Positions 7,158-15,820 of a stretch of 33,852 bases of DNA are shown here, one piece after another. The position numbers and the translations under genes were made by a program. This stretch comes from Clostridiaceae bacterium (GTDB lineage: Bacteria > Bacillota > Clostridia > DSM-8532): NCBI GenBank assembly GCA_012523705.1, contig JAAYTU010000072.1, positions 1 to 33,852 of the forward strand. The letters are read 5' to 3'. Positions within the stretch are counted from its first letter, which is position 1. Each line of letters starts with the position of its first letter. The notes under the pieces were generated by a model. It was not told where the DNA came from. It saw nothing but the letters and a program-made list of their open reading frames with translations, and searched no databases.

Positions 7158-9779
7158 TTACTTTGTATATTTACGACTTATTGTTTTTTCTATCTCTACA
7201 ATAGGTATTATTAAGACCGATAATCCAACAGCAATTAAAAAGTTTGTAAGTGACAGAGCGGTCAGCTCAAACACTGTATTAAGGCCAGGAATATATATTA
7301 CTCCTAATGTTAGTACAAAGGAGGCAAGCATTGCCAATAATAAATATATATTATGAGTTTTTATAGTAAATATGGACCTGGTGCTTGACCTTAAATTGAT
7401 AGAGTGGAAAATCTCACATGTGGATAATGTAAGAAAGGCCATAGTCATTGCTGTGGTCTGCTTCAGAACAACTGAAGTATATTGCCCTGAATAGCCTATG
7501 ATAAATGAAATTAGTGTAAGTATGGCAATCACCACACCTTGATATATAACCCTTCCTCCAAGTCCTTGGGCAAAAATACCTTCCTTCGGATCACGGGGAG
7601 GCTTTTTCATAATATCACTTTCAGCGTCCTCCATACCCAGTGCAATTGCCGGGAAGGAATCTGTAATCAAATTTATCCAAAGGATATGAATGGGCGAAAA
7701 CAATCTTAGATTCATAATGGTGGCAACAAATAAAGCCACAACCTCGCTAAGATTCGAGGATAATAAAAACTGAATGGATTTCTTAATATTCTCGTAAATT
7801 CTTCTGCCTTCATCCACGGCATAAACTATGGAGGCAAAGTTGTCATCTGCCAGGACCATATCTGAAACACTCTTACTTACGTCGGTTCCTGTTATCCCCA
7901 TACCAACGCCTATATCGGCAGCCTTAAGTGCAGGAGCATCATTTACACCATCTCCTGTCATAGCTGTGATCATACCTCGTTTTTTCCATGCAGAAACTAT
8001 TCTGACCTTATGTTCAGGCTGAACTCTCGCATATACATTCCACTTATCAATATTTTTATCAAATTCCTCATCGGACATATTAGAGATTTCACTGCCTGTA
8101 ATAGCCTGAGACTCATGTGTTATAATCCCTAACTCTTTAGCTATTGCCACAGCCGTATCTTTATGGTCTCCAGTTATCATAATAGCCCTAATTCCAGCTT
8201 CCTTACATTCGTCAATTGCTGCTTTTGCCTCTGGCCTTACCGGATCGATCATTCCTGTCAGGCCTATAAAAATCAGATTCTTTTCTAAGTTTTCAGGAGA
8301 AGTATCCTCGGGAATGGCCTCCCAATTTCTCATAGCTGCAGCTAAAACACGTAAAGCCTTTTTAGCCATCTCGGTATTCTTTTCCAGGACCTGTTTGTAA
8401 AGCTCATCTGTCAAAGGAACTGCTCCATCAGGAGTAAGTATATGTGTACATTGCTTCAACAACTCATCGGGTGCACCCTTTGTATATTGAATAAACTTGT
8501 CATCTGCCTTATGAACTGTGGACATCATCTTTCTTAAAGAATCAAAGGGGGCTTCCCCGACCCTTGGCATATCCTGCTCCAGCTTATTCTTATCTAAACC
8601 TTTCTCCAAAGCATATCTGACCAGAGCACTTTCAGTTGGTTCTCCGATTATTTCGCCATCATAATCATCGGACAGGGCTGCGTCATTACAAAGGGCCATA
8701 GCCATGGTAAGCTGGTTTACGTTACCAAATGCATCAACGACGGTCATTTTGTTCTGTGTTAGTGTACCTGTTTTATCAGAGCAAATAACCTGGGTACAGC
8801 CAAGGGTTTCAACAGCTGTAAGCTTGCGGATGATTGCGTTTCTTTTTGACATCTTTGTTACGCCAATAGAAAGTACAATGGTTACTACAGCAACCAGACC
8901 TTCCGGTATAGCTGCTACAGCCAGACTGATGGCAAGCATGAACCCATCAAGTACATGTTCACCCTGAAAACCACCATTCCTTATTACGCTGAAAACAAAT
9001 ATAAGAATGCTGATAATAATTACTGCTACACTAAGAACCTTGCTCAAAGAAGCTAATTTTTCCTGAAGAGGAGTTTTTTCATTTTCTGTACGAGAAATGA
9101 TACCGGCGATTTTACCCATTTCGGTATTCATTCCCGTTCCTATTACAACCCCTTCTCCACGCCCATAAACTGCATTTGTGCCAGCATATGCCATATTGCG
9201 TCTGTCTCCAAGCGTAATATCTTCGTTCTCTTCGGCTTCTAAAGTATTACTTGTCTTCTCTGCAGGGATGGATTCTCCTGTCAATGAGGCTTCTTCAATT
9301 TTTAAACTTGATGCAGAAATTAGGCGCATATCTGCAGGGATTGCATCTCCTGCCTCCAATAAAACAATATCTCCGGGAACAACCTCTTCGGATTTTATGC
9401 TCATAACATGTCCTGCTCTTTTTACCTTAGAATAGGGCGAAGACATTTGTTGAAGTGCTTCAATTGCTTTTTCTGCCTTTCCCTCCTGTATTACACCTAA
9501 AACAGAATTCAAAAAAACAACGGCGATAATAATAATGGAATCAACAAGCTCTTTAGCAAAGGCTGATATGATTGCTGCTGCAATGAGCACAATTATCATG
9601 GGGTCTGCCATTTGTCCAAAGAATCGGGCTATAACTGATTTTTTCTTTCCCTCATCCAACTTATTTTTTCCATACTGATTCATTCGTTTCTCGGCTTCTT
9701 CCTGAGTAATACCATCAAGGGAGGATTTTTGTTTTTCCAGAACCCTTTCAATACTTTCAAGATAATGTTTCATAACCAC
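7158..9779 (-). CDS. Calcium-type P-type ATPase (P2A), cation-translocating
   Basis: About 873 residues, the usual length of bacterial SERCA-like pumps. Visible in order: a cation-ATPase N-terminal segment; the actuator motif LTGES (about 168); AAIPEGLVAVV in membrane helix 4, the ion-binding helix; the phosphorylation site SDKTGTLTQNK (about 335); an ATP-binding domain with KGAPDELL; the hinge TGDGVNDAPALK; and a cation-ATPase C-terminal domain with several membrane helices. It would export Ca2+ (or possibly Mn2+) at the cost of ATP. Start: GTG at 9779 is 6 bases after AAGGAAGG; the ATG at 9773 (MKHYLES) is a fair alternative at 12 bases. The downstream AI-2E gene is likely in the same transcript. 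Confidence 0.92.
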   Translation of the reverse strand: MVMKHYLESIERVLEKQKSSLDGITQEEAEKRMNQYGKNKLDEGKKKSVIARFFGQMADPMIIVLIAAAIISAFAKELVDSIIIIAVVFLNSVLGVIQEGKAEKAIEALQQMSSPYSKVKRAGHVMSIKSEEVVPGDIVLLEAGDAIPADMRLISASSLKIEEASLTGESIPAEKTSNTLEAEENEDITLGDRRNMAYAGTNAVYGRGEGVVIGTGMNTEMGKIAGIISRTENEKTPLQEKLASLSKVLSVAVIIISILIFVFSVIRNGGFQGEHVLDGFMLAISLAVAAIPEGLVAVVTIVLSIGVTKMSKRNAIIRKLTAVETLGCTQVICSDKTGTLTQNKMTVVDAFGNVNQLTMAMALCNDAALSDDYDGEIIGEPTESALVRYALEKGLDKNKLEQDMPRVGEAPFDSLRKMMSTVHKADDKFIQYTKGAPDELLKQCTHILTPDGAVPLTDELYKQVLEKNTEMAKKALRVLAAAMRNWEAIPEDTSPENLEKNLIFIGLTGMIDPVRPEAKAAIDECKEAGIRAIMITGDHKDTAVAIAKELGIITHESQAITGSEISNMSDEEFDKNIDKWNVYARVQPEHKVRIVSAWKKRGMITAMTGDGVNDAPALKAADIGVGMGITGTDVSKSVSDMVLADDNFASIVYAVDEGRRIYENIKKSIQFLLSSNLSEVVALFVATIMNLRLFSPIHILWINLITDSFPAIALGMEDAESDIMKKPPRDPKEGIFAQGLGGRVIYQGVVIAILTLISFIIGYSGQYTSVVLKQTTAMTMAFLTLSTCEIFHSINLRSSTRSIFTIKTHNIYLLLAMLASFVLTLGVIYIPGLNTVFELTALSLTNFLIAVGLSVLIIPIVEIEKTISRKYTK

Positions 9780-10010
9780 ACTCTACCTTCCTTTACGAGA
9801 CCAGCAGCATTGTAAAAGATAATTATTAACACAAAAATCATTATTAACAAAATATCTTATTAATAATACAATTTATTTCACAAAAATACCCTATCATATT
9901 GTATAATTAATAAAAAGCTTTTTTAATTACTTTTATTATATTATTATTTTCCCGCAGAATTCTACATTATTTGCGATATTTCGCCGATATAATATATAAA
10001 TGGCATAAAT

Positions 10011-10036
10011 ATCTAGGGAGGTTATCTAGGGAGGTT
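10011..10036 (+). promoter_or_regulatory. Tandemly duplicated ribosome binding site
   Basis: The 13-base string ATCTAGGGAGGTT occurs twice back to back (10011-10023 and 10024-10036). The second GGAGG is 6 bases before the ATG at 10041; the first is 19 bases before it. A TATAAT at 9988-9993 could be the -10 box, but I see no good -35. Confidence 0.9.
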
Positions 10037-10040
10037 TTCC

Positions 10041-11366
10041 ATGAAAATAAGAGGAAGATATGCGATATTATTACTCTGCACTCTTATCGTTGCTTTGCAG
10101 GCCGTATCATGTAGCCCTAGCACAACTGAATTACTTAATGATACAGACCAGCATACTCCTGACATAAAGGTTAATAATTCTGAAGACTTACTTTCATTTT
10201 ATAAGGAGAATGTTAATTCTGTTTCTCCTGATGATTCTTCTCCCCAAATGAAGGAAACAGAAGGTTTAATTTATATTTTAGAAGCATCCTTTGACAGTCA
10301 GTCGGATATTTTTATTGGAAATGAAAACAAAGAATATCTAGTGGAAAATTATCTTTCCCCCGAAAACAAATACTTCTTTATGACTGCCGGAGATTGGAAT
10401 AAAATTATTTCTATACTATTTTCTGCCGGCGATAATAGTATTTCTGCAAGGAATTATTTATCAGGCTATATGGAAAATGATCTGATTAACAGGCAGGATG
10501 CAGTTTCAAGTATTATGAAGGTTTTAGCCTCAATTCCTTCCATTACAATTGAAGAAGATGCTTCAGCTCTTCATAAATCATATGTATTGACTGATTTAGA
10601 CGATTTGTCTGAAGAGAATCAGCTTCTTATCCGTAATGCGTATTGCCTGGGATTTACTGATCTTAACATTGATAGCGCGAAAAAGTTCAGGCCAAATGAC
10701 TACCTTAGCCGTAATGATTCTGTTTCAATTCTATATCGTATATTTAGTAATTTAGGGTTTCCGATAAACAAACTTACACAGAATGAAGATCCTTCGGCTG
10801 CAACTGATACCGAACCAGGAGGAAACTCAGAAGAATTGTATTCCTTAGAACATATTTATACTGAATACAATAATTATTTGGATAATTTATTCAAGAGGGG
10901 AAAATCCTCCGACAAAAAGAAGATTAATATGTTGAATAAAGCCGAATCAATACTTACTAAAAGCACAGAAATTGGTTCAAGTTCTCCTGTCCTGAGTAAA
11001 GAAAAATTCACAAGGCTTCTTAGCGAGGTTTTTGGCCTTGACCAGAAGGAAGTCGATCAGTACTTGATCCATGAGACTGACGACGCAATTTCCTTTGACG
11101 GACTTGCAATTATTGTTTTTAACAGCCCAAAGCTATTAGGACAAGCCACTCCCGAAGAAGCCAGTCAGAAAGCCTTAGATGAGGCCAGGGCCATTATCCC
11201 GCAGTTTGATACTGCTCAAGATGCAGATAGCTTATCTCATATGCTTTCAACAGGGTTAATAAACGGTATTCATGAAATACCCGGCTTCACTCCCCAAAGG
11301 CCCGTGACAAATGCTGAAGCCTTAATAGTGATTAAGCGGATTGTCGAGAACATGAAAATTAATTAG
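10041..11366 (+). CDS. Lipoprotein with degenerate SLH-like segments
   Basis: 441 residues. A lipoprotein signal (MKIRGRYAILLL...) ends in LQAVSC, so the mature protein should be anchored on the outer membrane face. The mid part (about 190-237), with YVLTDLDDLSEENQLLI, CLGFTDLN, FRPNDYLSRNDSVSILYRIF, follows the S-layer homology pattern: D followed by an A/G-rich helix, then FRPN..LSR.....L. A weaker match (GLINGIHEIPGFTPQRPVTNAEALIVIKRIV) is at the C-terminal end. SLH domains bind pyruvylated secondary wall polymer, so a wall-linked structural or scaffolding role is inferred. The repeats are degenerate and no enzyme domain is visible. It is preceded by a duplicated ribosome site and ends 5 bases from a convergent gene. 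Confidence 0.7.
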   Translation: MKIRGRYAILLLCTLIVALQAVSCSPSTTELLNDTDQHTPDIKVNNSEDLLSFYKENVNSVSPDDSSPQMKETEGLIYILEASFDSQSDIFIGNENKEYLVENYLSPENKYFFMTAGDWNKIISILFSAGDNSISARNYLSGYMENDLINRQDAVSSIMKVLASIPSITIEEDASALHKSYVLTDLDDLSEENQLLIRNAYCLGFTDLNIDSAKKFRPNDYLSRNDSVSILYRIFSNLGFPINKLTQNEDPSAATDTEPGGNSEELYSLEHIYTEYNNYLDNLFKRGKSSDKKKINMLNKAESILTKSTEIGSSSPVLSKEKFTRLLSEVFGLDQKEVDQYLIHETDDAISFDGLAIIVFNSPKLLGQATPEEASQKALDEARAIIPQFDTAQDADSLSHMLSTGLINGIHEIPGFTPQRPVTNAEALIVIKRIVENMKIN

Positions 11367-11371
11367 TACTT

Positions 11372-12109
11372 TTACACACCATTAATTGCGTATTTTACTA
11401 TAGTCTGTTTCATAATATTATAGCCCTCTTCATTCGGATGGATTCCATCTTCACACAAATAATTGTAATAATCTCGTTTTAGTAGGAAGGGCCCCCTGAC
11501 ATCGATAAATGGGCATGAAAGCTTTTGGGCGACATTCATTATGGCCAGGCTATAGGATTCATGGTGGCGATAGATAAGCTCTTTATCTCCTAACCAACTT
11601 AGTATTGCATCTGCATTCAGCCCCCTGCTTATCCAATTAAAATACTTTTCAGAATTGATAGGCGGAAGATTCATCAAAACGGGCTTTATACCGTGATCCC
11701 GAAACCGTATAACCATATCAGTAATACATTCTTTAAATGAGTTTATAGGAGTTTTAGGCAAATGATGACCTTTTGGATCTTCTGATATCTCTTCCCATTT
11801 ATAGTCACAATCATTTCCGCCAAATTCTATGATTGCTATATCTGCTTTTGTCCCCTTTTCAAGGGAATTAAGCATAAGATTTCTTGCTTTTGGAGCCGTC
11901 ATTCCAAATCTTGAATTATTCTTTATGCTTAGACCTAATTCGCTTAGTTTATTTATTATAGTATCCATTTTTAAACGGAGATACTTCTTTTTTTGCACAT
12001 CATAAATAACACCTTTTAATACTGAGTCTCCCCATACTTCAATTTTCTTTAATAGATTAATCACTAAATCACATCCAATCGACTTTAGAATTATATCACC
12101 TGTTTTCAA
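11372..12109 (-). CDS. SGNH/GDSL-type hydrolase
   Basis: About 245 residues. Three SGNH blocks are visible: block I VWGDSVLKG (nucleophile Ser about residue 30), block III EFGGNDCDY (the GxND motif), and block V CEDGIHPNEEGY (catalytic Asp and His). These form an esterase/lipase-like active site. There is no signal peptide, so the enzyme is probably cytoplasmic. The substrate (acylated sugar, lipid or other ester) is unknown. The start is uncertain: the longest frame begins at TTG 12109 without a good ribosome site, and GTG at 12064 would still keep block I. It converges on the lipoprotein gene. Confidence 0.8.
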   Translation of the reverse strand: MKTGDIILKSIGCDLVINLLKKIEVWGDSVLKGVIYDVQKKKYLRLKMDTIINKLSELGLSIKNNSRFGMTAPKARNLMLNSLEKGTKADIAIIEFGGNDCDYKWEEISEDPKGHHLPKTPINSFKECITDMVIRFRDHGIKPVLMNLPPINSEKYFNWISRGLNADAILSWLGDKELIYRHHESYSLAIMNVAQKLSCPFIDVRGPFLLKRDYYNYLCEDGIHPNEEGYNIMKQTIVKYAINGV

Positions 12110-12194
12110 TAACCATATTATATGATATTGCTCTGCATGTCAACGGTTTTCTGTATTGAATAGCACTCTTCTTTATGTTATTATTTTCTTAACC

Positions 12195-12222
12195 TATAAT
12201 AATTATTATGAGAATAATAATT
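12195..12222. promoter_or_regulatory. AT-rich dyad at a candidate -10 box before the DUF1836 gene
   Basis: TATAAT (12195-12200) runs into a 14-bp perfect palindrome ATAATAATTATTAT (12196-12209). The right part pairs again: AATTATTAT (12201-12209), loop GAGA, ATAATAATT (12214-12222). The three half-sites on a -10 box could be an operator. No convincing -35 is seen. Confidence 0.4.
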
Positions 12223-12299
12223 TCCCACACTTGATTATCAGCGACAAAGAATTGCTTTATCAGGCCGACAGAATAACCATATACTGGAGGATTGTTTAA

Positions 12300-12917
12300 A
12301 TGGAAGCTATAAAAAAAATACTATTAGAATGGGTAGAAGAGCTGGAGGAGTACCATATGCCGGGTTGGAGTGAGCTTCCAGATCTGGATCTTTATATGGA
12401 CCAGGTAATAACCTACCTGGAACGGCAACTATCAATATTTTCAAAATCCAGTGAGGAAAAACTGATTACTCCTTCCATGATAAACAATTATGCAAAAAAT
12501 GAGATCATTCCCCGGCCGGTTCAAAAAAAATATACCCGTGATCATATGGCACACCTTATATCTGTTTTAAACCTTAAGAACATTCTATCATTAATGGAAA
12601 TTGCCAGACTTATTTCCCACGAAACATCCGATAAGCCGATTGATACTTTTTATAACAGGTTAATTAAAATTCAGGATGAGGCAATCAAGTCCACTGCCAC
12701 TAGGGTAAAAGAATCATTTTTAAGCCTTGAAACCGAGACTGATAAAACTGATCAGGAAAAGCTAGGTCTTCTTGCATTGAAATTTTCTTTAGAAGCTAAT
12801 GCCTGTAGAATTGCAGCAAAAAAAATAATAGAAGAGCTTGAAACTAAGACAGATAGCCCGCAACAAGCTGAAATCAGAGATAAAGCCAATAGCAATAATA
12901 GGGATACTGCAAAATAG
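12300..12917 (+). CDS. DUF1836 domain-containing protein, putative HTH regulator
   Basis: 205 residues, hydrophilic, no signal or membrane segment. The segment from about 60 to 110 (ITPSMINNYAKNEIIPRPVQKKYTRDHMAHLISV) matches the DUF1836 pattern, where a MerR-like winged helix-turn-helix is predicted: a helix beginning at SMINNY and the P-x-P-x-x-K-K-Y-T turn. Members are small Firmicute proteins of unknown role, presumed DNA-binding. GGAGG precedes the ATG by 9 bases. An AT-rich dyad lies about 80 bases upstream. The C-terminal 30 residues are low in complexity (polar, Gln/Asn/Lys-rich). Function is inferred only. Confidence 0.75.
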   Translation: MEAIKKILLEWVEELEEYHMPGWSELPDLDLYMDQVITYLERQLSIFSKSSEEKLITPSMINNYAKNEIIPRPVQKKYTRDHMAHLISVLNLKNILSLMEIARLISHETSDKPIDTFYNRLIKIQDEAIKSTATRVKESFLSLETETDKTDQEKLGLLALKFSLEANACRIAAKKIIEELETKTDSPQQAEIRDKANSNNRDTAK

Positions 12918-12928
12918 TAAATATATTG

Positions 12929-13213
12929 TTATTTTTCAACACTTAATATCTCATAGCTTTGCCAATCGGTATTAAGCAGATCTGATTGCATCAGAATCCC
13001 AAAGCAGTGCTTATTCTTAATATGTACAAAATCATTATTGGAAATATTAAATCTGACCTTTACATCCTTGTCATTGATTTTACCGATACAATAAAAATCT
13101 GTATCAGGCTCAACAGATTCGTACTCAATAAATTGTCCCTCTAAAATGCCCTCAGGTAGTTCTTTTTTGTTTTGTTCATACAATAATTCGCCCGAGCTAA
13201 AAGCGTATCTCAT
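12929..13213 (-). CDS. Small conserved-looking protein of unknown function
   Basis: About 94 residues, acidic, no signal or membrane segment, and predicted mostly beta (alternating hydrophobic residues in FYCIGKINDKDVKVRFNI). I do not recognise the family. Start choice: the frame's first ATG (13228) is immediately followed by GGAGGT, which serves the second ATG at 13213 with 7-base spacing, so the protein begins MRYAFSSGE. It is the last gene after recO (37 bases downstream) on the same strand and is probably cotranscribed with cdd-era-recO. It converges on the DUF1836 gene with 11 bases between. Confidence 0.65.
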   Translation of the reverse strand: MRYAFSSGELLYEQNKKELPEGILEGQFIEYESVEPDTDFYCIGKINDKDVKVRFNISNNDFVHIKNKHCFGILMQSDLLNTDWQSYEILSVEK

Positions 13214-13249
13214 AGGTGTTACCTCCATTGTAGCTTTAAAGTAGTCAGT

Positions 13250-13990
13250 TTAAGCCAGATCTTTTAACATATTTAGTTTCATATAATTCTTATCCAGCTG
13301 TAGACTTGTATATCGCAATGCAATATCTGAAAATCTCTTTGACACTTCTTCAGATAAATCAAAACTGAAAACCTTGCCTTTTGGAGCACACAAGACATAA
13401 ACAATAGCCTTGGCAGTTCCTGTATCGATTAATCTGGCTTCAGTGTCAGACTTCGCACATACTTCGCATACAAAGCCACACTTATTAAAGCTAAAATATA
13501 TATTATCTATTTCTGTAGTTCTGCACACTGCACAATCATGTACATGGGGGGGATAACCCGTAATCTGCATTAGCTTTATTGCAAAAGCAGATGATACTAA
13601 TAATGGAGAACGCCCCTTTCTTAAAGCTTTGAATCCATAGAGCAGCAAGTCAAGTATCTGCCCGGATAAAGCAGCATCCGCACAGGTATCCTCAGCCAAC
13701 TCAAGCATATGAGCTATATTGGTGAAGCACACCAAATCTAGAGCCAAATCATAATAATTAGTTATTACATCACAATTATTCAGGGTAAAGCTGGATCTTC
13801 CCCTATATAGAACATACTCACCATAGGTTAACACTTGGGTACCATAGCATGCACGGGTTCCATTCTTTTTAGCATTCCTGGCCATTACTGATATTTTGCC
13901 AAAATCCTCAGTAATGATAGTAAGCATTTTGTCACTGTCACTATAGGATATCTCTTTTGAAATAAGTCCTTTTACTTTTACTAATGCCAT
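13250..13990 (-). CDS. recO: DNA repair protein RecO
   Basis: 246 residues, the usual RecO length. It has an N-terminal OB-fold segment (KGLISKEISYSDSDKMLTIITEDFGKISVMARNA), a helical middle, and a zinc site formed by two CxxC pairs (CAVC, about 155, and CEVC, about 178). RecO loads RecA onto SSB-coated single strands together with RecR in the RecFOR pathway and anneals strands. It starts 12 bases after era, as in many Firmicutes. Overall pattern and gene order make the call firm. Confidence 0.92.
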   Translation of the reverse strand: MALVKVKGLISKEISYSDSDKMLTIITEDFGKISVMARNAKKNGTRACYGTQVLTYGEYVLYRGRSSFTLNNCDVITNYYDLALDLVCFTNIAHMLELAEDTCADAALSGQILDLLLYGFKALRKGRSPLLVSSAFAIKLMQITGYPPHVHDCAVCRTTEIDNIYFSFNKCGFVCEVCAKSDTEARLIDTGTAKAIVYVLCAPKGKVFSFDLSEEVSKRFSDIALRYTSLQLDKNYMKLNMLKDLA

Positions 13991-14002
13991 TTTCCCGCCC
14001 TA

Positions 14003-14902
14003 TCAGTCCTTATCCTTGTATCCAAGTTCATTAAGCACAAAATCGTTGTTTCTCCAGTCATCCTTAACCTTTACCCAAAGCTTCAGTACTACCTTGGCAT
14101 CGAACAGATTCTCCATATCCTGTCTTGCCAGGGTTCCCACCCTCTTGAGCATGGTGCCATTCTTACCTATTACTATACCCTTGTGTGATTTCTTCTCACA
14201 ATAGATATCGGCATCTATATATATCACATTATTATCATTATCTTCCTTAAAGGATATGATCTCGATTCCGATGCCGTGGGGAACCTCCTCTGACAACAGC
14301 TGCAGGAGTTTTTCCCTGATAAGCTCCTGGGCCAGAACCTTAGACTGCTGGTCTGTAAGCATATCCTCAGGATAATACAATTCTCCCTCGGGAAGGAGCT
14401 TAAATAATACATCTAACACTTGATTCTTTGTATCTGCATTTAGAGCGCTTACTGGTATAATCTCCTCAAATTCATAGGCTTGGGCATATTGAGCTATCAA
14501 GGGCAATAAGGATTCCTTTTCAACAAGGTCTATCTTGTTAATAACTAGAATAACTGGAGCCCCTGCTTTTCTAAGCTCCTCAATTATTCTGGAATCGCCC
14601 TTGCCGATTTTTTTGTCAGTAGCTTCCACCATGTAAATAATTACATCAACATCCTCAATAGAATTGTAGACTTCCTTCATCATGAATTGCCCCAGCTTGT
14701 TTTTTGGGGTATGCATGCCGGGAGTATCAACAAAAACCATCTGATAATCATCAGTGGTCAGCACGGTACGAATAGAAGTTCTGGTTGTCTGTGGCTTGTT
14801 GGACATAATAGCCACCTTTTCCCCTGTTAAAAGATTCAACAGGGTGGACTTCCCAACATTTGGTCTTCCGATTATTGTTATGAAGCCTGATTTAAATGCC
14901 AT
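14003..14902 (-). CDS. era: GTPase Era
   Basis: 299 residues. The GTPase motifs are G1 GRPNVGKS (about 12-19), G2 region TTRTSIRT, G3 DTPG (about 59), G4 NKID (about 122) and G5 SAL (about 152). A C-terminal KH domain follows, with the G-x-x-G loop in IVIGKNGTMLKRVG and the final LKLWVKVKDDWRNN typical of Era. It binds the 3' end of 16S rRNA and assists 30S subunit assembly. It lies between cdd and recO, the classic clostridial order, with 3 bases to the cdd stop. Confidence 0.96.
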   Translation of the reverse strand: MAFKSGFITIIGRPNVGKSTLLNLLTGEKVAIMSNKPQTTRTSIRTVLTTDDYQMVFVDTPGMHTPKNKLGQFMMKEVYNSIEDVDVIIYMVEATDKKIGKGDSRIIEELRKAGAPVILVINKIDLVEKESLLPLIAQYAQAYEFEEIIPVSALNADTKNQVLDVLFKLLPEGELYYPEDMLTDQQSKVLAQELIREKLLQLLSEEVPHGIGIEIISFKEDNDNNVIYIDADIYCEKKSHKGIVIGKNGTMLKRVGTLARQDMENLFDAKVVLKLWVKVKDDWRNNDFVLNELGYKDKD

Positions 14903-14905
14903 ATC

Positions 14906-15343
14906 CTATTTAACATCCTCCATATCACTTTGTTTAAAAGCACTTGGTAACAATTCATCAAATCTCCAGGTTTCGAAGCTGCCATTGTAATTGCTTAAAT
15001 AGAGCGGTGTTTCAGGGCTGGCAAACTCACTTATGACTTGCCTGCAAATGCCGCAGGGCATTGTAGCCCCGTTGCTGTCGCTTGATACAGCAAAGGCTAA
15101 TATTTTCTTTGCTCCATCAGATATTGCCTTAACAATTGCTGTCCTTTCAGCACATATAGCAGCTCCATAGGAGGCATTCTCTACATTGCAGCCAGTATAT
15201 ACTTTTCCGTTGTCTGCCACCAGAGCAGCACCAACATGAAATTTCGAGTAGGGAACATAAGCATTTTTCCTGGCCTCAATTGCAAGCATTACAAGCTTTT
15301 CAGGGTCGTACCCATGCGTTTTGACAGATTCAGCTCCTAGCAT
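14906..15343 (-). CDS. cdd: Cytidine deaminase
   Basis: 145 residues. Catalytic residues are clear: Cys64-Ala-Glu66 (ICAERTA) and the zinc pair Cys97/Cys100 (PCGIC). NVENASYG (53-60) binds the ribose. It hydrolyses cytidine or deoxycytidine to uridine or deoxyuridine in pyrimidine salvage, as the Cys-zinc tetrameric type found in Gram-positives. GAGGAGG stands 7 bases ahead of the ATG. First gene of the cdd-era-recO cluster. Confidence 0.94.
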   Translation of the reverse strand: MLGAESVKTHGYDPEKLVMLAIEARKNAYVPYSKFHVGAALVADNGKVYTGCNVENASYGAAICAERTAIVKAISDGAKKILAFAVSSDSNGATMPCGICRQVISEFASPETPLYLSNYNGSFETWRFDELLPSAFKQSDMEDVK

Positions 15344-15491
15344 GTAATTACCTCCTCTTATACTATATTATACAGATTATTGTACCACTTTATTGCCTGT
15401 TTGAAAAAGTCTTTATTAATTATTGCTTAACATCGCATATACAGAGCAATACAAACATTTTATTATTAGCTGATAAATTTTACATAACCTC

Positions 15492-15519
15492 TTGTATTTT
15501 TCACAGTAGATGTTATACT
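15492..15519 (+). promoter_or_regulatory. Promoter of the zinc-ribbon gene (extended -10)
   Basis: TTGTAT (15492-15497), 16-base spacer, TATACT (15514-15519), with the extended -10 dinucleotide TG at 15511-15512. It predicts a start near 15526 and a leader of about 115 bases. Confidence 0.65.
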
Positions 15520-15538
15520 ACAAATAAAGTTATATATT

Positions 15539-15621
15539 GGATTAATACTGATTCTTGTTCTACCCTCTCCTGTTCTTTCTGGATTAAGGGTCACGTTCAA
15601 AAATGGTTTAATCCGGATTAA
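15539..15621 (+). promoter_or_regulatory. Repeat-rich structured leader of the zinc-ribbon gene
   Basis: GGATTAA occurs three times in direct orientation (15539-15545, 15581-15587, 15615-15621) and once inverted (TTAATCC, 15608-15614). The inverted copy can pair with the second copy (CTGGATTAA/TTAATCCGG, 9 bp counting one G-U pair, 20-base loop) or with the third (part of the 14-bp palindrome 15608-15621), so the two hairpins exclude each other. The palindrome ends 2 bases before AAGGAGG (15624-15630). Confidence 0.5.
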
Positions 15622-15641
15622 TTAAGGAGGATTATATTAAT

Positions 15642-15809
15642 ATGGGTGATAAGACACTTACCTGTAAGGACTGTGGTGCTGACTTCATTTTCACAGAAGG
15701 CGAGCAAGCTTTCTACAAAGAAAAGGGTTTTGAGAACGAACCACAGAGATGTCCTGATTGCAGAAGGGCCAGAAAACAACAACGAAACAACAGAGGTCCT
15801 AGATACTAA
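15642..15809 (+). CDS. Small zinc-ribbon protein (zf-trcl family)
   Basis: A 55-residue protein. It has two Cys pairs, CKDC (8-11) and CPDC (37-40), separated by a region holding DFIFTEGEQAFYKEKGF, and ends in an Arg/Gln/Asn-rich basic tail (RRARKQQRNNRGPRY). This is the zf-trcl ('probable zinc-ribbon') pattern of small Firmicute zinc proteins. The basic tail suggests nucleic-acid or ribosome contact, which is inference. AAGGAGG lies 11 bases before the ATG. It has its own promoter, a leader of about 115 bases and a strong terminator, so it is a monocistronic unit. Confidence 0.88.
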   Translation: MGDKTLTCKDCGADFIFTEGEQAFYKEKGFENEPQRCPDCRRARKQQRNNRGPRY

Positions 15810-15820
15810 TCAGAATTTCA

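Noticed and set aside
9780-10040. Repeated TTATTAA strings between the Ca2+-ATPase and lipoprotein genes
   Set aside because: Irregular spacing and extreme AT content; no consistent unit or operator could be defined.
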